This document shows positions 26,022 through 34,315 of a DNA stretch of 64,000 bases, piece by piece (the stretch's first letter is position 1; every line of letters starts with the position of its first letter). The stretch covers positions 558,001-622,000 of the forward strand of contig CBDCCV010000002.1 in the NCBI GenBank assembly GCA_965215025.1. Direction: 5' to 3'. The stretch is from CBDCCV01 sp965215025. GTDB taxonomy: Bacteria; Bacteroidota; Rhodothermia; Rhodothermales; Salinibacteraceae. Both the position numbers and the translations under genes were made by a program. Under the pieces are notes generated by a model that worked only from the letters and a program-made list of their open reading frames with translations, searched no databases and was not told where the DNA came from.

Positions 26022-26783
26022 TCAGCCTGTTCTCCGTCTTTCCGCCCAAGTAGACACGAGGAACCCTGCCATTGCCCCTGCCAGATTAACACCGAGAGCT
26101 GCGTGACGTGCTTCGGGGTTAGGGGCACCGACGCCTTTGCCGTGGGCATCGCCGAGCTTGTTGCGAATTGCCCCTAAGCCCTGCACTACGGAGTAGCATC
26201 CTCCAAGAATCTGCCGAAATATCTCTTCGTGATGTTGCGATGGAGCCATGTTTAACAACTCGGCAGTCTGTCCGTAGAGTTTCGGTAAGTCCGCCTTATC
26301 ATTGTAGGGCTTCTCGGCCTCATCGAGGATGTGTTTGCAAACGGCTTCCAGCAGAGTACGCGCCGAGGTCAACGCAGCTTCCGGATCGTCATATCGGCGC
26401 TCTAAAGCCTTCTGCCAAGCCTTATACACGTGCTCCGTGTCAAATTCTGAAATGACGCTGGACACTGAGGTGTCATGTGGAGCCGATATGGTTTCTACGC
26501 CCTCAAGAGTGTCGATCAAGAAGCGGAACTGTTCCCAAATAAACTCACGACGCTCTTTGTAAGTGCCAAATTTGTGCTTTATGAAATTCCAGAATTGCGA
26601 CAAGTCCTGGTTCGTTAAGACGAATCTCGGCAGCAGATCTCGTATCTCAGAGTCTTGAGCTAAGTCGCGTCGGATCTTGCGGTATTCCGAATCAGTCGCG
26701 TCGCCACCGGTGGCACGAGACAGGAGTGTGTTCCGAAGGTACTCAACCTTCTCAAGCCGCGACATCATGTCGATCATTGGCAT
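26022..26783 (-). CDS. Abortive-infection family protein with C-terminal Abi_C (HEPN) domain
   Basis: About 253 residues. The C-terminal ~120 residues match the Abi_C domain: ALTSARTLLEAVCKHIL, KLYGQTAELLNM, then RNKLGDAHGKG and HAALGVNLAGAMAGFL. RNKLGDAH fits the HEPN ribonuclease motif R-x4-6-H. The N-terminal ~130 residues are helical and unrecognised. Such proteins are phage-defence or toxin candidates that act by RNA cleavage. Codon use and base composition are visibly more A/T-rich than neighbours, and AATCCAAAATC-type repeats flank it in opposite orientations, so transfer is likely. The start is uncertain: ATG at 26783 is chosen, while the frame extends to a TTG at 26858 inside the right-hand repeat. 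No partner gene lies beside it. Confidence 0.82.
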   Translation of the reverse strand: MPMIDMMSRLEKVEYLRNTLLSRATGGDATDSEYRKIRRDLAQDSEIRDLLPRFVLTNQDLSQFWNFIKHKFGTYKERREFIWEQFRFLIDTLEGVETISAPHDTSVSSVISEFDTEHVYKAWQKALERRYDDPEAALTSARTLLEAVCKHILDEAEKPYNDKADLPKLYGQTAELLNMAPSQHHEEIFRQILGGCYSVVQGLGAIRNKLGDAHGKGVGAPNPEARHAALGVNLAGAMAGFLVSTWAERRRTG

Positions 26784-26843
26784 TCCGGGTTGTTCAGAGG
26801 AGGACAACTGCTGGTTAAACAACGCTATGTTGGAGCGCTGCCA

Positions 26844-26875
26844 AATCCAAAATCGCAAATTCTCAATCCAAAATC
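26844..26875. repeat. AATCCAAAATC direct pair, right flank of the Abi_C gene
   Basis: AATCCAAAATC occurs at 26844-26854 and 26865-26875. It is in inverted orientation relative to the (TTTTGGA)4 array at 25878-25907, so the ~1-kb Abi_C segment is bracketed by an inverted repeat. Confidence 0.8.
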
Positions 26876-26958
26876 GAAGAGAGGAACCTCCGTTTCGCGC
26901 GCCTCTTTCTCTACCCTGCTCCGCGCTTCACCCACAACGAAAGAAAGAACGCAACCGC

Positions 26959-29754
26959 ATGGCAGACCACGAGAACGGCGGCGCATCGGACCGAGGGAAA
27001 ACGCTCTACCTCATCGACGCGATGTCGCTGGCGTACCGGGCGCACTTCATCTTCATCAGCCGGCCGCTCATCAACTCCGAGGGGCACAACACGTCGGCGT
27101 CGTACGGGTTCACGAACTCGCTCCTGAAGCTGATCTCCGATCACGCGATGGAGCACGTGGCCGTCGTCTTCGAGGGCGGGGGCGGCAACTTCCGCCGCGA
27201 CCTCTACGAAGACTACAAGGCCAACCGCGACGAGATGCCCGACGACATCTCGTGGAACTTGCCCTACATCCGCCGCATCGTCGAGGCGCTCGACATCCCC
27301 GTCTTGGAGGCCGAGGGCGTCGAGGCCGACGACGTCATCGGCACGCTCGCTCGCCGCGCCGCCGAAAGTGGCGCCGAGGCCGTGATCGTCTCGCCCGACA
27401 AGGACTTCCAGCAGCTCCTCTCCGAAAGGGTCTCCATCTACAAGCCCGCTCGCGGCGACGCGGACTTCGAGCACATCACGGCCGATTCCTTTAAGGAAGA
27501 GTACGAGCTGGAGCCGAAGCAGTTTATCGACATGCTCGCGCTCTGGGGCGACTCGTCGGACAACGTGCCGGGCGTCCCCTTGATCGGCGAGAAGACGTCG
27601 GTGAAGCTCTTAAAGGAATACGGCTCCGTCGAGAACCTCATCGAGCACGCGGACGACGTGGGCGGGAAGCGCGGCCAGAACCTCGCCGAGTACGCCGAGC
27701 AGGCGCGGCTCTCGCAGAAGCTCGTCACCATCAAGACCGATGTGGACGTGCCGCTCGACTGGGAGCAGCTGAGGCGCCAAGAGCGCGACCTCGACGCGTT
27801 GGAAGAAGTCTTCGGCGAGCTGGAGTTCGAGTCGCTCTGGGAGCGGCTCAACGGCGAAGAAGACGGCGCGGCGAGCCGGGCCGATGACGCCACCTCGGCC
27901 GTGGCCGAAGATGACCCGTCACTCTCGTTCGACTTCGGGCCGTACGAGGAGGTCGTGCAGCTCGACGCCGAGGCGGTGGATTACGCCATCATCAAGAGCC
28001 GGAAGGCGCTCGAAGACCTCGCCGCCACGCTGGCCGAGAAGGAGCGCGTCGCCTTTGACACGGAAACGACCTCGACGGACTCGATGGTGGCCTCGCTCGT
28101 AGGGCTGTCGATCTCGTGGGGCGAGGAGCAGGCCGTCTACGTCCCCACGCCCATGCCGGACGAGACCTCGACCGAAGACGTGCTCGCGCTCCTGGTGCCG
28201 GCGCTCGATGGCAAAAAAATCATCGGGCACAACCTCAAGTACGACCTCACCGTGCTGGAGCGGCACGGGCACGTGCTCAAAGGAGAACTCTTCGACACGA
28301 TGGTGGCGCACTACCTCATCGCGCCGCAGGAGGGGCACGCCCTCGCCGACGTGGCTAGGAAGTACCTGAGCTACCGCATGGTGCCGATTGAGGACCTCAT
28401 CGGCAAAGGCAAAAATCAGATCTCCATGCGCGACGTGGACCTCGACAAGGCCGGCCCCTACGCCTGCGAGGACGCCGACGTCACCTTCCGCCTGTGGAGC
28501 GTGCTGGAGGAAAAGCTCGAAGAAGAGGGGCTGACGGAGATCGCCGAGAGGATGGAGTTCCCCTTGGTGCGCGTCCTGGCGCGGATGGAGCAGAACGGCA
28601 TCCGCATCGACGACGGCGTGCTGCGCTCGATCTCCGAGGGGCTGACCGAAGACCTCGAAGGCATCGAGGCGCGCGTGTGGGAGCTGGCCGGCGAGGAGTT
28701 CAACATCAACTCGACGCAGCAGCTCGGCGAGGTGCTCTTCGAGAAGCTCGACCTGCCGGTCAAGGCGAAGACCTCGACGGGGAAGCCTTCTACGAAAGAG
28801 AGCGTCCTGCAATCGCTCTCGACCGAGCACGAGATCCCCGGCCTCGTCCTGGACTACCGCTCCATCTCGAAGCTTAAGAGCACGTACCTCGACAGCTTCG
28901 CCGACCTCGTCCACCCGGAAACGGGGCGCATCCACACGAGCTTCAACCAGACGGTCACGGCCACGGGCCGGCTCTCGTCGAGCAGCCCGAACCTCCAGAA
29001 CATCCCCGTGCGCACGGCTCTAGGCCGCGAGATCCGCAAGGCGTTCGTGCCCGAAGAGGGCTGGAGGCTCTTGGCGGCCGACTACGCGCAGATCGAGCTG
29101 CGCATCCTGGCCTCGATGAGCGGCGACGAGGCCATGCGCGAGACGTTCCAGCAAGGCGGCGACATCCACACCGACGCCGCCGCGCGCGTCTACGGCGTGG
29201 CGCCGGGCGAGGTCACGCGCGACCAGCGGCGCAAGGCCAAGGAGGTGAACTACGGCATCCCGTACGGCGTCTCGGCGTGGGGGCTGGCTCAAAGGCTGCG
29301 CTCGACGATCTCCGAGGCGCAGGAGCTGATCGACGGGTACCGGAAGTCGTACCCCGGCGTCTCGCGCTTTTTGGCCCGCCTCGTCGAAAAGGCGCAGGAG
29401 AAGGGCTACGCCGAGACCTTGCTGGGCCGCCGCCGCTTCGTCCCGGAGATCCACGACGCCAACGCGAACCGCCGCAACTTCGCCGAGCGCGTGGCCGTGA
29501 ACATGCCCATCCAGGGCACGCAGGCGGACATGATCAAGATCGCCATGACGCACATCTTCCGCCGGATGGAGGAGGAAGAGATGCAGAGCCGGATGCTGCT
29601 CCAGGTCCACGACGAACTCGTCTTCGAGGCGCCGCCCGCCGAGGCCGAAACGCTCGCCAAGGTCGTGGAGGAGGAGATGCGGGGCGCGCTCCCGCTCGAA
29701 GTCCCCATCGTCGTAGACGTGGACACGGGCGCGAACTGGCTCGACGCGCATTAG
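26959..29754 (+). CDS. polA: DNA polymerase I
   Basis: A 931-residue family A polymerase with all three parts: an N-terminal 5'-nuclease (LYLIDAMSLAYRAHF; DDVIGTLAR), a central 3'-5' exonuclease whose FDTETTSTDSM keeps the Asp-x-Glu metal ligands and so looks active, and the polymerase domain with LLAADYAQIELR (motif A), the O helix (RRKAKEVNYGIPYG) and LLQVHDELVFE (motif C). It fills gaps in repair and removes RNA primers. ATG at 26959 starts just before the nuclease domain. The upstream open extension (to 26677) is antisense to the Abi_C gene and not credible. Confidence 0.96.
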   Translation: MADHENGGASDRGKTLYLIDAMSLAYRAHFIFISRPLINSEGHNTSASYGFTNSLLKLISDHAMEHVAVVFEGGGGNFRRDLYEDYKANRDEMPDDISWNLPYIRRIVEALDIPVLEAEGVEADDVIGTLARRAAESGAEAVIVSPDKDFQQLLSERVSIYKPARGDADFEHITADSFKEEYELEPKQFIDMLALWGDSSDNVPGVPLIGEKTSVKLLKEYGSVENLIEHADDVGGKRGQNLAEYAEQARLSQKLVTIKTDVDVPLDWEQLRRQERDLDALEEVFGELEFESLWERLNGEEDGAASRADDATSAVAEDDPSLSFDFGPYEEVVQLDAEAVDYAIIKSRKALEDLAATLAEKERVAFDTETTSTDSMVASLVGLSISWGEEQAVYVPTPMPDETSTEDVLALLVPALDGKKIIGHNLKYDLTVLERHGHVLKGELFDTMVAHYLIAPQEGHALADVARKYLSYRMVPIEDLIGKGKNQISMRDVDLDKAGPYACEDADVTFRLWSVLEEKLEEEGLTEIAERMEFPLVRVLARMEQNGIRIDDGVLRSISEGLTEDLEGIEARVWELAGEEFNINSTQQLGEVLFEKLDLPVKAKTSTGKPSTKESVLQSLSTEHEIPGLVLDYRSISKLKSTYLDSFADLVHPETGRIHTSFNQTVTATGRLSSSSPNLQNIPVRTALGREIRKAFVPEEGWRLLAADYAQIELRILASMSGDEAMRETFQQGGDIHTDAAARVYGVAPGEVTRDQRRKAKEVNYGIPYGVSAWGLAQRLRSTISEAQELIDGYRKSYPGVSRFLARLVEKAQEKGYAETLLGRRRFVPEIHDANANRRNFAERVAVNMPIQGTQADMIKIAMTHIFRRMEEEEMQSRMLLQVHDELVFEAPPAEAETLAKVVEEEMRGALPLEVPIVVDVDTGANWLDAH

Positions 29755-29771
29755 GGGGAAGAGGTAGGGGG

Positions 29772-29850
29772 GCGAACGGGGCGCCGGCCTCGGCGTTTGC
29801 TCCTTGCCGCACATCCACAACCTAAACGAATGGAGGCCACGCCATGCCTA
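29772..29850 (+). repeat. 79-bp direct repeat, copy 1 (leader of the MNT gene)
   Basis: Collinear with 30665-30743 with about three mismatches and no gaps. It covers the upstream region (including CACATCCACAACC), the GGAG ribosome site and the ATGCC start of the MNT gene, so both genes share one promoter/leader unit 893 bases apart. Confidence 0.9.
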
Positions 29851-30203
29851 CGACTGCCAAAGAAGCCGCCCTGCACGGCGCGGCGGTAGACCGCGACGTG
29901 CTGCGCCGGATGACGGCGGCGCTTGCGGAGGCCGCGCAGCCGCGGCGCATCATCCTCTTCGGCTCGCGGGCGCGCGGCGAGGCCGCTCAGAACTCCGACG
30001 TGGACCTGCTCGTGGTTGTTGACGGGCCGCTGGGTGAGAGCCGGCTCGACCTCGTGGCGCGGCTGCGGCGCGCGCTGGCCCCGTTCCGCGTGGCGAAAGA
30101 CGTGCTCGTGTACGAAGCAAGCGAGTTCGCCCGGTGGCGCCGGACGACCAACCACGTCGCCGCGCGCGCCGCGCGCGAGGGGGTGGTGCTTTATGAGCGG
30201 TAG
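29844..30203 (+). CDS. MNT-type minimal nucleotidyltransferase (HEPN partner)
   Basis: A 119-residue minimal nucleotidyltransferase. The signature GSRARGEAAQNSDVDLLVV has the G-S-x10-D-x-D pattern with both metal Asp residues, and a third Asp is in AKDVLVY. In MntA/HepT-type modules the MNT protein acts as an antitoxin and in known cases adds AMP groups to the HEPN toxin. The stop overlaps the HEPN start by 11 bases, which indicates translational coupling. GGAG lies ten bases before the ATG. Confidence 0.88.
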   Translation: MPTTAKEAALHGAAVDRDVLRRMTAALAEAAQPRRIILFGSRARGEAAQNSDVDLLVVVDGPLGESRLDLVARLRRALAPFRVAKDVLVYEASEFARWRRTTNHVAARAAREGVVLYER

Positions 30204-30603
30204 CGCCGCAGGCAGCCCGGCCGACCGCGACCACGCACGCGCCCTGCTCGCGATGGCGCGCAAGGACCTGCGCGCGCTCGCCGGCATGGAGAACCCCGAG
30301 ACGTTTGCCGACGAGATCGTTGGCTTCCACGCGCAACAGGCTATCGAGAAAGCGCTCAAGGCGTGGCTCGCAGCGCTCGGAAAGGAGTACCCGCTCACCC
30401 ATGAGATCGACAGGCTGCTCGCGCTGCTGGACGATGAAGGGTGCGACGTGACCCCCTTCCGTACGCTGGACCGCTACACCAGCTTTGCCGTCGCCTTTCG
30501 TTACGAAGCGCTCGGAGGGGAGGCGTCGGGCCTGGATCGCGCAGAGGCGGTCCGAGACGCGAGAGCCGTTTTCGAGCGCGTGCAAGCCTTTCTCTCAGCG
30601 TAG
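30193..30603 (+). CDS. HEPN-domain protein (MNT partner)
   Basis: About 136 residues, all-helical HEPN of the PF05168-like type: FHAQQAIEKALKAWLAALGKEYPLTHEIDRLL is diagnostic in three pieces (HAQQAxEKxLKAxL, YPLTH, DRLL). The R-x4-6-H ribonuclease motif of the HepT branch is not seen, so catalytic activity is uncertain. With the overlapping MNT gene it forms a classic HEPN-MNT pair, usually seen as toxin-antitoxin or defence modules in thermophiles and environmental bacteria. ATG at 30193 is chosen because it begins the HEPN domain and overlaps the MNT stop. Confidence 0.87.
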   Translation: MSGSAAGSPADRDHARALLAMARKDLRALAGMENPETFADEIVGFHAQQAIEKALKAWLAALGKEYPLTHEIDRLLALLDDEGCDVTPFRTLDRYTSFAVAFRYEALGGEASGLDRAEAVRDARAVFERVQAFLSA

Positions 30604-30664
30604 GCCGCGGCACGGGCGGTAACCGGCCCGGCGCACGTTGATGGGGGCACGGGCAGAGGGAGCA

Positions 30665-30743
30665 GCGAACGGGGCGCGGGCCTCGGCGTTTGCTCCTTGC
30701 CGCACATCCACAACCTAAACGAATGGAGGCCACGCTATGCCGA
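30665..30743 (+). repeat. 79-bp direct repeat, copy 2 (leader of the Uma2 gene)
   Basis: Nearly identical to 29772-29850, ending at the same point relative to the start codon of the next gene. The coding sequences that follow are unrelated (MNT versus Uma2), so the leader itself was duplicated or the genes were inserted behind a shared leader. Confidence 0.9.
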
Positions 30744-31210
30744 CGACGACCGAGGCGCTTACCGAGTACGAAATAGAACGGGGAAAACCCGTGCCCAGTC
30801 TGAACCACGGGGTCATTCAAGCTCTCTTGACCGGCGCTTTTCTTGAGCAGCGCGCACGGTACACTGTAGTGAGCGAACTCACGCTCGACCTTGACGGCTG
30901 GCGCGTCACCCCCGACCTCAGCCTCTACCCGAAGCTGGAGATGGACTACACGCACGACACCGTTCGCATGACAGAGCCGCCGCTCGTGGCCGTGGAGATC
31001 GTCAGTCCGACGCAGCCGACGCAGGAGGTCGTGGACAAGATTCAAGGGATGCTCCAGGCCGGCGTGCGCTCGTGCTGGCTCGTGCAACCCGCGATGCAGA
31101 CGATCAGCATTTATACAGCCGGCGCACCGCCGAGGACGTTTTCCGAAGGCACGCTCACCGACCCGGCCGCCGAGGGCATCGCCGTGGACGTGGCCGCCGT
31201 GTTTGCTTGA
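30737..31210 (+). CDS. Uma2 family protein (DUF820, PD-(D/E)XK-like)
   Basis: A 157-residue Uma2/DUF820 protein. The predicted nuclease core is VTPDLSLYPKLE followed by EPPLVAVEIVSPTQ, giving the Asp and Glu-x-x of a PD-(D/E)XK site. These proteins are very abundant in some cyanobacteria and Rhodothermota; their function is not established. It uses the same leader as the MNT gene upstream. A second, unrelated-context Uma2 gene lies at 62680-63237 on the other strand. Confidence 0.85.
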   Translation: MPTTTEALTEYEIERGKPVPSLNHGVIQALLTGAFLEQRARYTVVSELTLDLDGWRVTPDLSLYPKLEMDYTHDTVRMTEPPLVAVEIVSPTQPTQEVVDKIQGMLQAGVRSCWLVQPAMQTISIYTAGAPPRTFSEGTLTDPAAEGIAVDVAAVFA

Positions 31211-31287
31211 CGGGCGCATCTGATCTTCGCGCCGCCGTAGGCGTAGCAACCCGCCACTCGTCATCCATCGCCCGATCCGTTTTGTAG

Positions 31288-32604
31288 ATGCAGATCCAAG
31301 ACGCTCCCGGCGCCTCCACCGAAGCGCTTCCCGACACTTTTGAATTCGTAAAAGAATCCGGCGGCATCGAGGAGTACCGCCACACGGGGAACGGCCTCCA
31401 GGTGCTCCTCCTCGAAGAGGCCGCCGCGCCCGTCGTCGCGCTCATGGTGACGTACCGCGTGGGGAGCCGCAACGAGGGCCTCGGCCTCACCGGCGCCACG
31501 CACTTCCTGGAGCACCTCATGTTCAAGGGGACGGAGCGCTTCCACAAGAAAAACGGCACGTCCATCTTCAACGCCTTGCAGCGCGTGGGCGCGCGCGTGA
31601 ACGCCACGACCTGGCTCGACCGCACGAACTACTACGAGCTGATGCCCAGAGAGCACCTCGCCCTCGCCGTCGAGATCGAGGCCGACCGGATGCGCGGCGC
31701 CTTGATCGACCCCGATGATCTGGAGAGCGAGCGGACGGTGATCCTCAACGAGTTCGACCGCGGGCAGAACGACCCTCTGCGCAACCTCTACCACGCGCTC
31801 TGGGGCGCGGCCTTCCACGCGCACCCGTACCGCCACCCCACCATCGGCTGGCGCAGCGACATCGAAAGCGCCACGCCGGAGGGGCTGCGCGGCTTCTACG
31901 ACGCCTTCTACTGGCCCTCGAACGCCACCGTGAGCGTGATCGGCGACGTGGAGAAGGGCGAGGCGCTCCGGCTCATCGACGAGCACTTCGGTACCATCGA
32001 AGCCGCGTCCGAAGAGGCGCCCGAGGTGACCACGCGCGAGCCTCAGCAGCGCGGCGAGCGGCGCGTCACCATCCGCCAGAGCGGGCAGCTTGGCGCGCTC
32101 GCCCTCGGCTTCAAGGCGCCGCCCGGCCTCCACACGGACGCCGACGCCCTCGACGTCCTGGCGCGCGTCCTCGCCTCCGGCAAAGGCAGCCGCTGCTTCC
32201 GCCGCCTCACCGACCAAGGGCTGACGACGGAGGTGTTCGCCTCGTCCTCGCGCTTCAGGGACCCCGGTCTCTTCACGCTCTACGCGCTCCTGGCGCCCGA
32301 GCGCTCGCACGAAGAGGTCGAAGAAGCGCTCCTCGATGTCCTGGATGACGTGAAGGAAAACGGCGTCACCGACGAGGAGGTCGCCCGCGCCAAGCGGCAG
32401 CTCAAGGCGCAGGAGGCGTTCGGGCGCGACGGTGCCTTCTCCATCGCCGCGCAGCTCAACGAGGCCATCGCCGCCGGGGACTGGACGCTCTACACGGACT
32501 ACCTCCCGCGCATCGAGGCCGTCACCCGCGCCGATGTGGAGCGCGCCGCCCGCGCGTACCTGACCGAAGAGACGCGCACCGTCGGCTGGTACGTGCCGGT
32601 TTGA
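31288..32604 (+). CDS. M16 family zinc peptidase, catalytic member
   Basis: A 438-residue M16 (pitrilysin/processing-peptidase) protein with the inverted zinc motif HFLEH (His72, Glu75, His76) and the distal Glu in ERTVILNEFDR. No signal peptide is seen, so it is probably cytoplasmic or periplasmic by another route. The next gene encodes an M16 homologue without the zinc motif. Such pairs form heterodimers in which the second subunit supplies an Arg/Tyr site for the substrate carboxyl end. Confidence 0.93.
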   Translation: MQIQDAPGASTEALPDTFEFVKESGGIEEYRHTGNGLQVLLLEEAAAPVVALMVTYRVGSRNEGLGLTGATHFLEHLMFKGTERFHKKNGTSIFNALQRVGARVNATTWLDRTNYYELMPREHLALAVEIEADRMRGALIDPDDLESERTVILNEFDRGQNDPLRNLYHALWGAAFHAHPYRHPTIGWRSDIESATPEGLRGFYDAFYWPSNATVSVIGDVEKGEALRLIDEHFGTIEAASEEAPEVTTREPQQRGERRVTIRQSGQLGALALGFKAPPGLHTDADALDVLARVLASGKGSRCFRRLTDQGLTTEVFASSSRFRDPGLFTLYALLAPERSHEEVEEALLDVLDDVKENGVTDEEVARAKRQLKAQEAFGRDGAFSIAAQLNEAIAAGDWTLYTDYLPRIEAVTRADVERAARAYLTEETRTVGWYVPV

Positions 32605-32783
32605 TAAAGGGGGAGTGGGAGAATAGGGGCGTAGGAGATGACGGATCGAGGAGACGAAGAACCGAAGCGCTCGCTCCTCACCGTTTCCCGCTCGTCGTTT
32701 CCTCGTCTCTTCAACTCCTTGTCTTTCCCTTCCCCCATTCTCCCTCTCGTCCATTCTCCCATTCACCCTTTCCCGCGCACCCA
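32605..32783. repeat. Long purine/pyrimidine inverted repeat between the two M16 genes
   Basis: The left side is purine-rich (GGGAGAATAGGGG, GAGGAGACGAAG) and the right is pyrimidine-rich (TCGTCTC, CCCCCATTCTCCC), so it can fold into a nested imperfect hairpin of ~180 bases. It shares AAGAACCGAAGCGCTCGC with the gap at 23144-23244. Confidence 0.6.
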
Positions 32784-34085
32784 ATGCCCGACACCCTTAA
32801 CACCTTCGCCCATCGCGTAGAAGAGCGCACAGCGGGCGGCGGCCGCCTTCTCGTCATGCCCACGCCCGCCGAGCAGGTCGTGGCGTGGCGCGGCTCGTTC
32901 ATGACGTGCCCGGACTTCGCCGCCGGTGACGAGCTGGTGCAGGAGCTGGCCGTCGCGCTCCTGGACAAGGGCACCCGAAAGCGCGACCGCTTCGCTCTGG
33001 CGCGCGTCTTGGAAGACCGCGGCGCGCAGCTTAGCCTGATGAGCGACGGGTTGCGCGTGGAGTTCTCTGCCCGCGCGCTCAAAGAAGACGTCCCCGCCGT
33101 GATGGAGGTCCTGGCCGAGATGCTCCAGGAGCCTGCTTTTGACGAAGAGGAGTTCGACAAGGCGAAGGCGCGCGTGGCGGCCATGCTCCAGCGTGAGATG
33201 GACGACACCTCCACGCAGGCCGAGAGCGCCCTGGCGCAGCAGCTCTACCCCGCTGATCATCCCAACTACGGCGCCGCGCCCGAGGCGCTCTTGCGCGACC
33301 TCGAAGCCGTCACGCGCGAGAAGGTGGCCGCCTACCACGCCCAGCACTTCGGCGCGCGCGACCTCATCCTCGCCGCCGCCGGTGATGTGGAGACGGACGT
33401 CTTCGCCGAGGTGGTCCAGGAAGCGCTGGGCGACTGGCCCGACCACGCCGCCACGCCAAGCCACGCCGCCGAGGCCGCCGCGCCGGAGGCCGGCCGCCGC
33501 AGCATCGCCATGCCGGACAAGGCCAACGTGCACGTGTGCATGGGCCATCCGCTCACAGTGCGGCGCTCCGATGACGCCTACCTGCCGCTCTACCTGGGCA
33601 ACTACGTCCTGGGCGGCAACTTCTCGGCGCGCCTCATGACCGCCATCCGCGACGAGCAGGGGCTGACGTACGGCATCGGCTCGAGCCTCGCGGGCATGAG
33701 CGCGGACTACGACGGGCACTGGGAGGTAAGCGTCACCCTGAGCCACGACCGCCTCGAAGAAGGCGTCGCCGCCACGCGCGCCGAGGTGGAGCGCTTCGCC
33801 GCCGACGGGATCACCGCCGAAGAGCTTGCCGAGAAGAAGACCACCATCACCGGCTCGTTCAAGGTGGGGCTGGCTACCACGCGGCAGCTGGCGCGCACGC
33901 TGCTCCTGAACGCCGAGCGCGGCTTCGACGTCGGCTACCTCGACCGCTTCCCGGCGCTGATCGAGGCGCTAACGCTGGAAGAGGTCAACGGCGCTATCGG
34001 AGCGCACTTCCGCCCGGAGCGCTTCTGCACCGCAGCCGCCGGGGTGCGCCCAGAAAAAGCGGCGGCAGCGGCGGCGTCTTCTTGA
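32784..34085 (+). CDS. M16 family protein, non-catalytic partner
   Basis: About 433 residues with the M16 fold but no HxxEH. The corresponding place reads ALLDKGTRKRDR. The C-terminal half keeps the DEQGLTYGIGSS region containing the Tyr expected of the substrate-binding subunit. It probably pairs with the upstream HxxEH protein. ATG at 32784 begins the conserved region; the open frame to 32601 is repeat sequence. Confidence 0.9.
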   Translation: MPDTLNTFAHRVEERTAGGGRLLVMPTPAEQVVAWRGSFMTCPDFAAGDELVQELAVALLDKGTRKRDRFALARVLEDRGAQLSLMSDGLRVEFSARALKEDVPAVMEVLAEMLQEPAFDEEEFDKAKARVAAMLQREMDDTSTQAESALAQQLYPADHPNYGAAPEALLRDLEAVTREKVAAYHAQHFGARDLILAAAGDVETDVFAEVVQEALGDWPDHAATPSHAAEAAAPEAGRRSIAMPDKANVHVCMGHPLTVRRSDDAYLPLYLGNYVLGGNFSARLMTAIRDEQGLTYGIGSSLAGMSADYDGHWEVSVTLSHDRLEEGVAATRAEVERFAADGITAEELAEKKTTITGSFKVGLATTRQLARTLLLNAERGFDVGYLDRFPALIEALTLEEVNGAIGAHFRPERFCTAAAGVRPEKAAAAAASS

Positions 34086-34200
34086 GGGACGACCGACGAA
34101 GGACGACGTTTTCTTGCTGAGGCCGTACGGCAGCATCGCACGGGCGAAGCGCCCGCCTTTTTCCCCGCTTCGTCGTCGGTCGTCCGTCCATCGTCACGCG
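34086..34200. repeat. GACGAC-type intergenic inverted repeat
   Basis: The left arm GACGACCGACGAAGGACGACG and the right arm CTTCGTCGTCGGTCGTCCGTCC are near-complementary. Between them is a smaller GGCGAAGCGCCCGCC stem followed by TTTTT, which could be a terminator for the M16 pair. Same type as 5634-5700 and 43748-43830. Confidence 0.6.
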
Positions 34201-34315
34201 CAGCGGCGCTCGTTTACCACATCATTACGATCCACACGGCGCTTTCCTGCCGGGCAGACGTATGGGGCTACGAACGCTTCACCCGCTCGCATTCTGTCAA
34301 CTTAGGTACTCATCT

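Noticed and set aside
26677..26958. N-terminal extension of polA
   Set aside because: Antisense to the Abi_C gene and through AATCCAAAATC repeats; the polymerase family begins at 26959.
31261..32784. 507-residue minus-strand ORF
   Set aside because: Antisense to the HxxEH peptidase; compositional shadow.
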